Origin: Chryseobacterium indologenes
Lineage (GTDB): Bacteria; Bacteroidota; Bacteroidia; Flavobacteriales; Weeksellaceae
Direction: 5' to 3'
Assembly (NCBI RefSeq): GCF_001295265.1
Contig: NZ_LJOD01000004.1
Location: forward strand, 248,001 to 312,000
DNA length: 64,000 nt
Shown piece after piece: positions 60,503 through 64,000 of this stretch (its first letter is position 1; every line of letters starts with the position of its first letter). The translations under genes and the position numbers were made by a program. The notes beneath the pieces were generated by a model. That model saw only the letters and a list, made by a program, of their open reading frames with translations. It was not told the origin of the DNA and ran no database searches.

Positions 60503-61204
60503 ATGATACAGAACATACCATTAGAGAGAGTCTTATTTCTTGATATTGAAACGGTTCCACAAGCCGGATCATGGAATGATTTATCTGAAACCGAGCAGCA
60601 TCTCTGGGATAAAAAAACAAAGTTTCAGAGAAAAGATGAGATTTCAGCAGCAGAATTTTATGAAAGAGCCGGAATTATGGCCGAATTCGGGAAGATCATC
60701 TGCATCACTATAGGAATGCTCGAAAAAAACGAAACCCTGAAAATAAAAAGCTTTTCCGGACATGATGAAAAGAAAATGCTACAGGAATTCGGGGAAATTT
60801 TCAACAGCCCAAGGCTCCGTGACGTCATTCTTTGCGCCCACAACGGAAAAGAATTTGATTTTCCCTGGATTGCAAGACGCTTTCTGATTAACGGTATGCA
60901 GCCCCCGGTACCTTTTCAGATGTTTGGAAAAAAACCATGGGAAATTCCGCACATCGATACTATGGAACTTTGGAAATTCGGAGATTATAAAAGTTTTGTA
61001 TCCCTGGAATTACTGGCTCATGTCTTTGGTATTCCTACTCCGAAAGACGATATAGACGGCTCAATGGTTTCATCAATCTACTACATAGAAAAAGACTTGC
61101 AGAGAATAGTTGAATATTGTGAAAAAGATGTCTTAACTTTGGCAAATATTTTCCGGCGCATGCGTCAGGAAGATTTGTTGAAAAGGAATATCAATCTAGA
61201 TTAA
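60503..61204 (+). CDS. 3'-5' exonuclease of the DnaQ/PolB-exo2 type
   Basis: 233 aa. Three exonuclease motifs are visible: Exo I VLFLDIETVPQAG (Asp/Glu near 14-16), Exo II CAHNGKEFDFPWIARR (near 112-125), Exo III EYCEKDVLTLANIFRRM (near 208-224). They place it with predicted exonucleases related to the proofreading domain of family B polymerases (PF10108). It would act on DNA or RNA 3' ends with two metal ions; the natural substrate is unknown. It lies between the CsaA-like gene and the DUF59 gene (3-bp gap). Confidence 0.9.
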   Translation: MIQNIPLERVLFLDIETVPQAGSWNDLSETEQHLWDKKTKFQRKDEISAAEFYERAGIMAEFGKIICITIGMLEKNETLKIKSFSGHDEKKMLQEFGEIFNSPRLRDVILCAHNGKEFDFPWIARRFLINGMQPPVPFQMFGKKPWEIPHIDTMELWKFGDYKSFVSLELLAHVFGIPTPKDDIDGSMVSSIYYIEKDLQRIVEYCEKDVLTLANIFRRMRQEDLLKRNINLD

Positions 61205-61207
61205 AAA

Positions 61208-61534
61208 ATGAAATTTACTGACGATCAAATTGCTGACATTGGTGAGGAAATCATCAAAGTACTGAAATCCGTATATGACCCTGAAATTCCAGTGGATATT
61301 TACGAATTAGGACTGGTGTATGATGTACAGATCTCCGATGACGCTGACGTAAAAATTATAATGACCCTTACCACTCCCAACTGTCCTGTTGCCGAAACAC
61401 TGCCACAGGAAGTAAAGGATAAGGTTGCAGAGGTAGAACACGTAAAAAGCGTTGATCTGGAGCTTACTTTCGAGCCCAGCTGGAACAAAGATATGATGAG
61501 CGAAGAAGCCAAGTTTGAATTAGGAATGCTTTAA
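61208..61534 (+). CDS. DUF59/MIP18 family Fe-S assembly protein
   Basis: 108 aa. Family features: KSVYDPEIPVDIYELGLVYD and LTTPNCPVAETLPQEV with the conserved Cys near residue 60. The C-terminal segment (LTFEPSWNKDMMSEEAK) is that of the SUF-associated subgroup (SufT/PaaD-like) that helps mature iron-sulfur proteins. It lies 3 bp after the exonuclease gene. The visible sufD is 60 kb away, so it is not part of that operon here. Confidence 0.92.
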   Translation: MKFTDDQIADIGEEIIKVLKSVYDPEIPVDIYELGLVYDVQISDDADVKIIMTLTTPNCPVAETLPQEVKDKVAEVEHVKSVDLELTFEPSWNKDMMSEEAKFELGML

Positions 61535-61608
61535 TTCTGAAGCAGGAAGACAGCCGTATCTGCAACTAAAATCTTTCTTCTTCAGTCTCCGCCATACCAC
61601 ATAAAATT

Positions 61609-61638
61609 AAAAACCTCAGATTGGGCTCTGAGGTTTTT
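61609..61638. terminator. bidirectional terminator between convergent genes
   Basis: Perfect 12-bp stem AAAAACCTCAGA/TCTGAGGTTTTT with a 6-nt loop. It ends both the plus-strand DUF59 operon and the minus-strand sulfurtransferase gene. Confidence 0.88.
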
Positions 61639-61645
61639 GGATTTT

Positions 61646-62491
61646 TTAAATATCTTTTGCAATCTCTTTTCCTTCCCTTCGGCTCCACTCGCTCCAGGAC
61701 CCCACATAAAGATCAGGAATACTGAACCCTGCATAGTCCAGCGCTAAAATGGTGTGGCATGCGGTAACACCTGACCCACAGTGAATAATCAGATGCCCGG
61801 GTTTACCCTGCAGCCTTTTTAAATATTTCTCTTTTAAGACTTCCGGCTTCAGGAAATTTCCGTTTTCATCAAGGTTTTCCGAAAAAGGAATATTAACAGC
61901 TCCCGGAATGTGGCCCGCCACCAGGTCAATCGGCTCAGATTCTCCCCTGTAACGGTATGCATCCCGTACATCAATAACAGTAGAAGAATTATTCATCAGC
62001 TCACATTCAACACTCTCCAGACTTATAACAGGCAAAATCCATTGATCTTTTTTAATGAACGGAGCCTTTTCAAAAATTTCCTCTCCTGAAGAAAACTCAA
62101 TGCCTTCTTTTTCTGCGGCCTGCATGCCCCCGTCAAGAACCTGTACCTTTTCAAATCCGAATGCTTTTAACATCCACCAGGCTCTCGCAGCAGCATTAGC
62201 CCCGTTTTTATCATCATAAATTACAATATGAAAACCTTCTGGTATTCCAAGATCAGCAAGAGTCTCTGCAAATTTTTCAACAGCCGGAAGCGGATGTCTT
62301 CCTCCAAAAGCAGCATCTCCTCCAATTTCAGCCAGATCGTTATCCAGATCTACAAAACGGGCCCCTTTAATGTGCCTTTCAAGATAGTTCTGACGCATAT
62401 CTTTTCCAGCTCTGGCATCAAGAATGATGAGGTTTTCAGAGGAAATATTTTTTAATTCGGAGGAGGAGATTATTGAAGACATCTTCTTCAT
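61646..62491 (-). CDS. two-domain rhodanese sulfurtransferase
   Basis: 281 aa. Two rhodanese domains: an inactive N-terminal one (LIILDARAGKDMRQNYLERH, HIVIYDDKNGANAAARAWWM) and the catalytic C-terminal one (TVIDVRDAYRYRGESEPIDL, GHIPGAVNIPFSENL) with the active-site loop IIHCGSGVTACH, Cys near residue 239. CGSGVTA points to the 3-mercaptopyruvate sulfurtransferase (SseA) branch rather than thiosulfate-specific rhodanese. It moves sulfane sulfur from mercaptopyruvate to thiols or cyanide. Monocistronic. Confidence 0.92.
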   Translation of the reverse strand: MKKMSSIISSSELKNISSENLIILDARAGKDMRQNYLERHIKGARFVDLDNDLAEIGGDAAFGGRHPLPAVEKFAETLADLGIPEGFHIVIYDDKNGANAAARAWWMLKAFGFEKVQVLDGGMQAAEKEGIEFSSGEEIFEKAPFIKKDQWILPVISLESVECELMNNSSTVIDVRDAYRYRGESEPIDLVAGHIPGAVNIPFSENLDENGNFLKPEVLKEKYLKRLQGKPGHLIIHCGSGVTACHTILALDYAGFSIPDLYVGSWSEWSRREGKEIAKDI

Positions 62492-62518
62492 TCTGGTATT
62501 TCTAATTAAGTTTTAATA

Positions 62519-62549
62519 CAATAAGGCGGGACTTAACCCGCTCTTATTG
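62519..62549. terminator. hairpin between HMG-CoA lyase and sulfurtransferase genes
   Basis: Arms CAATAAGGCGGG and CCCGCTCTTATTG (one bulge), with the T-rich side on the plus strand only. It may be a weak terminator of the HMG-CoA lyase gene or a processing site. Confidence 0.4.
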
Positions 62550-62604
62550 ATATTTTTGTACATCTTACAGATTAAACGGAAATTTATTTTGTTCAATCGG
62601 TTAT

Positions 62605-63453
62605 TTAAAAATGAAAAATATCCTTTGCTTTATTGTAGGAGCTTTCAAAATTCAGCAGATTCAGGTTATGATCTGCTTTTTCCACGCTCATAAAATTAAT
62701 GAGCTGCTCAGTAGGCATATTTCCCACAAGATCATCTTTTGCCATAGGACAGCCTCCTATCCCTTTGATTGCACTGTCGAATCTTCGGCAGCCTTTATCA
62801 TAAGCCGCTTTTAATTTAGAGTAAGAATCTTCATAACGGTTATGAAAGTGTCCTCCAAAGTTAATATCCGGATATTGGGAAGGAATTTTCTCAAATAAAA
62901 GAGCAATAGTTTCAGGGGTTGCAACTCCCGTTGTATCAGACAATAAAATATCTTTAACACCTATTTCTGAAAATCTTTTGGCCCAAAAATCTACATCTTC
63001 CCATTTCCACATTTCACCATATGGATTTCCAAAGGCCATGGAGAAGTAGATATTCAGCTGCTTTCCTGCACTTTTAGTCAGTTCCAGCATTTTAACAATT
63101 TCTTCAAAAGCTTCTTCCTGGCTTTTGTTGGTATTCCTGTGCTGAAACGTTTCCGAAATAGAAAACGGAAAGCCTAAAATATCTACAGAAGGATGTTTTA
63201 AAGCTTTTTCTGCACCTCTGTAATTTCCGATGATGGCAGAAACTCTGGTATTGGATAATGATTTATCTATATTTTCGGCAACCTCATCAGAATCAGCCAT
63301 CTGGGGAATTGCTTTTGGTGAAACAAAGCTCAGGCAATCCAATACATCAAAACCAACTTCCATCAGAGAGTTGATATAATCTATTTTTTTGTTGGTAGGG
63401 ATAAATTCTCCCCATCCCTGCATGGCATCTCTAGGACATTCGGTAAGAAACAT
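62605..63453 (-). CDS. hydroxymethylglutaryl-CoA lyase-like TIM-barrel enzyme
   Basis: 282 aa from the ATG before FLTECPRDAMQGW; 19 upstream codons are open but the protein starts best here. DRE-TIM/HMGL family features: TECPRDAMQGW (in place of the usual GPRDGLQ), YFSMAFGNPYGE, LLSDTTGVATPETIALLF, NFGGHFHNRYEDSYSKLKAA, and GIGGCPMAKDDLVGNMPTEQ with the conserved active-site Cys. HMG-CoA lyase splits HMG-CoA into acetoacetate and acetyl-CoA in leucine breakdown. The altered first motif and length are typical of the flavobacterial form; substrate should be checked. Monocistronic. Confidence 0.82.
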   Translation of the reverse strand: MFLTECPRDAMQGWGEFIPTNKKIDYINSLMEVGFDVLDCLSFVSPKAIPQMADSDEVAENIDKSLSNTRVSAIIGNYRGAEKALKHPSVDILGFPFSISETFQHRNTNKSQEEAFEEIVKMLELTKSAGKQLNIYFSMAFGNPYGEMWKWEDVDFWAKRFSEIGVKDILLSDTTGVATPETIALLFEKIPSQYPDINFGGHFHNRYEDSYSKLKAAYDKGCRRFDSAIKGIGGCPMAKDDLVGNMPTEQLINFMSVEKADHNLNLLNFESSYNKAKDIFHF

Positions 63454-63884
63454 TGTACTTTTTGATTTTCTCAAATATAATAAAACTAAATAATTTGATA
63501 TACACGGCATACAAATCTAAGATTATTTTGATTCTCAATGTTTTATCTCCGATTTATAAATTCAATACTTTATATTTCTTTACAAATAAATTATCCCGGA
63601 TAGGGAAATTCCCGGATAAATAATATACCGGATCTTTTCAGTATCAGTATTTCCATTGAAATTTTAATAAAAATTTAATTTTAAAGCATTGTAATTATTC
63701 TTGTGATTTTAAGAATTTTAAAGAGAGAATTTTGTAAAAAAATAAAAATATAAAACTCAATTTATTTGATTTGCTTAAATTTTATTTTGAAATAGTTACA
63801 CATCCTAATATTTTCTTAAACAAACAACCCGATTTAAGATAAAAAAATATAAATTTGTTAAAAAAAACACACATTAAACGAGAG
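63454..63884. other. AT-rich intergenic region
   Basis: 431 bp between two divergent genes. It holds a triplet of the motif CCGGAT: CCCGGATA at 63595 and 63611 and ACCGGATC near 63627, in part as an inverted repeat TTATCC/GGATAA. The rest is very AT-rich with no small ORF or RNA gene seen. Confidence 0.5.
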
Positions 63885-64000
63885 ATGAATAATTATAACG
63901 ATAAGGAGCAGAGAAAAATCATTCTCGGGTATAAGCTGATGAAAAAGCTGAAGCCTGTTGCAGAAATACTAGGCTTGATTTTGTTATTGCTGATATTATT
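63885..64000 (+). CDS. membrane protein, N-terminus only (cut by window end)
   Basis: 38 codons visible, from ATG: MNNYNDKEQRKIILGYKL then MKKLKPVAEILGLI and a Leu-rich run that looks like the first membrane segment. The rest lies outside the window. No family can be named from this. Confidence 0.6.
   Translation, partial: MNNYNDKEQRKIILGYKLMKKLKPVAEILGLILLLLIL

Noticed and set aside
63595..63632. CCGGAT repeats as an operator
   Set aside because: The copies are few, imperfect and far from either start codon; too weak to call.
1..64000. CRISPR arrays, tRNA or rRNA genes, integrases
   Set aside because: Looked for in all gaps; no regularly spaced repeats, no cloverleaf with a T-loop and no integrase or catalytic transposase motifs were found.

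Overview
The window looks like chromosome of a flavobacterium of the Chryseobacterium/Weeksellaceae type (Bacteroidota). The base composition is AT-rich. Recognisable promoters carry the Bacteroidota -7 box TAnnTTTG, with TTG at -33 in the best cases. Several secreted proteins end in type IX secretion (T9SS) type A sorting domains, and DUF3078, DUF4919, S46 peptidase, META lipoprotein and ECF sigma/anti-sigma-barrel genes are typical of the phylum. The genus is inferred from overall protein character, not from a marker gene. No rRNA, tRNA, CRISPR array or intact insertion sequence was seen.

Layout. 1-9 kb: the 3' part of sufD, two tandem DUF3078 paralogs, a rhomboid protease, dprA, gdhA, a small secreted Ala/Thr/Lys-rich protein, a YkgJ cysteine-cluster protein and a divergent group III truncated haemoglobin. 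9-18.6 kb: a long minus-strand directon (hflX, DUF4919, Na+/H+ antiporter, AlkD-like repair protein, a three-gene envelope cluster of unknown function, DUF6122, chaA). 18.8-23.2 kb: an unusual LytTR regulator with Glu at the phospho-acceptor site, followed by a paired direct repeat of LytTR-box type and a three-gene run of secreted proteins, one of them a large repeat protein. 23.2-28.5 kb: META lipoprotein, DPP7-type S46 peptidase, YdeI-like protein, a 57-aa GG-leader bacteriocin-like peptide and YifB/ComM.

28.6-44.6 kb is the most interesting part, a divergent effector island. On the minus strand, from one clear promoter at about 40.2 kb, run a TPR protein, a lamin-tail/T9SS protein and a 2252-aa RHS protein whose variable C-terminal tip (about 180 aa) carries a zinc-metallopeptidase motif. 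These are followed by three AT-rich exported-protein genes that may be immunity proteins and by a decayed orphan RHS tip that shares about 130 bp with the intact gene, ending exactly at the constant/variable boundary. On the plus strand run a 625-aa Gly-rich/coiled-coil protein and a Tae4-like peptidoglycan amidase (Cys104/His205/Asp216), then a separate 377-aa exported protein.

44.7-52 kb: T9SS and lipoprotein genes, an ECF sigma factor with an anti-sigma/barrel fusion, decayed sequence, and a tightly overlapping minus-strand module with two different HTH proteins. 52-59 kb: large DUF11 surface protein, TPR-TM-AraC regulator and a second AraC regulator, separated by long non-coding gaps that hold an orphan terminator and a broken small ORF. 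59.6-64 kb: housekeeping genes (HExxH protein, CsaA-like, 3'-5' exonuclease, DUF59/SUF protein, sulfurtransferase, HMG-CoA lyase-like) and the start of a membrane protein cut by the window edge.
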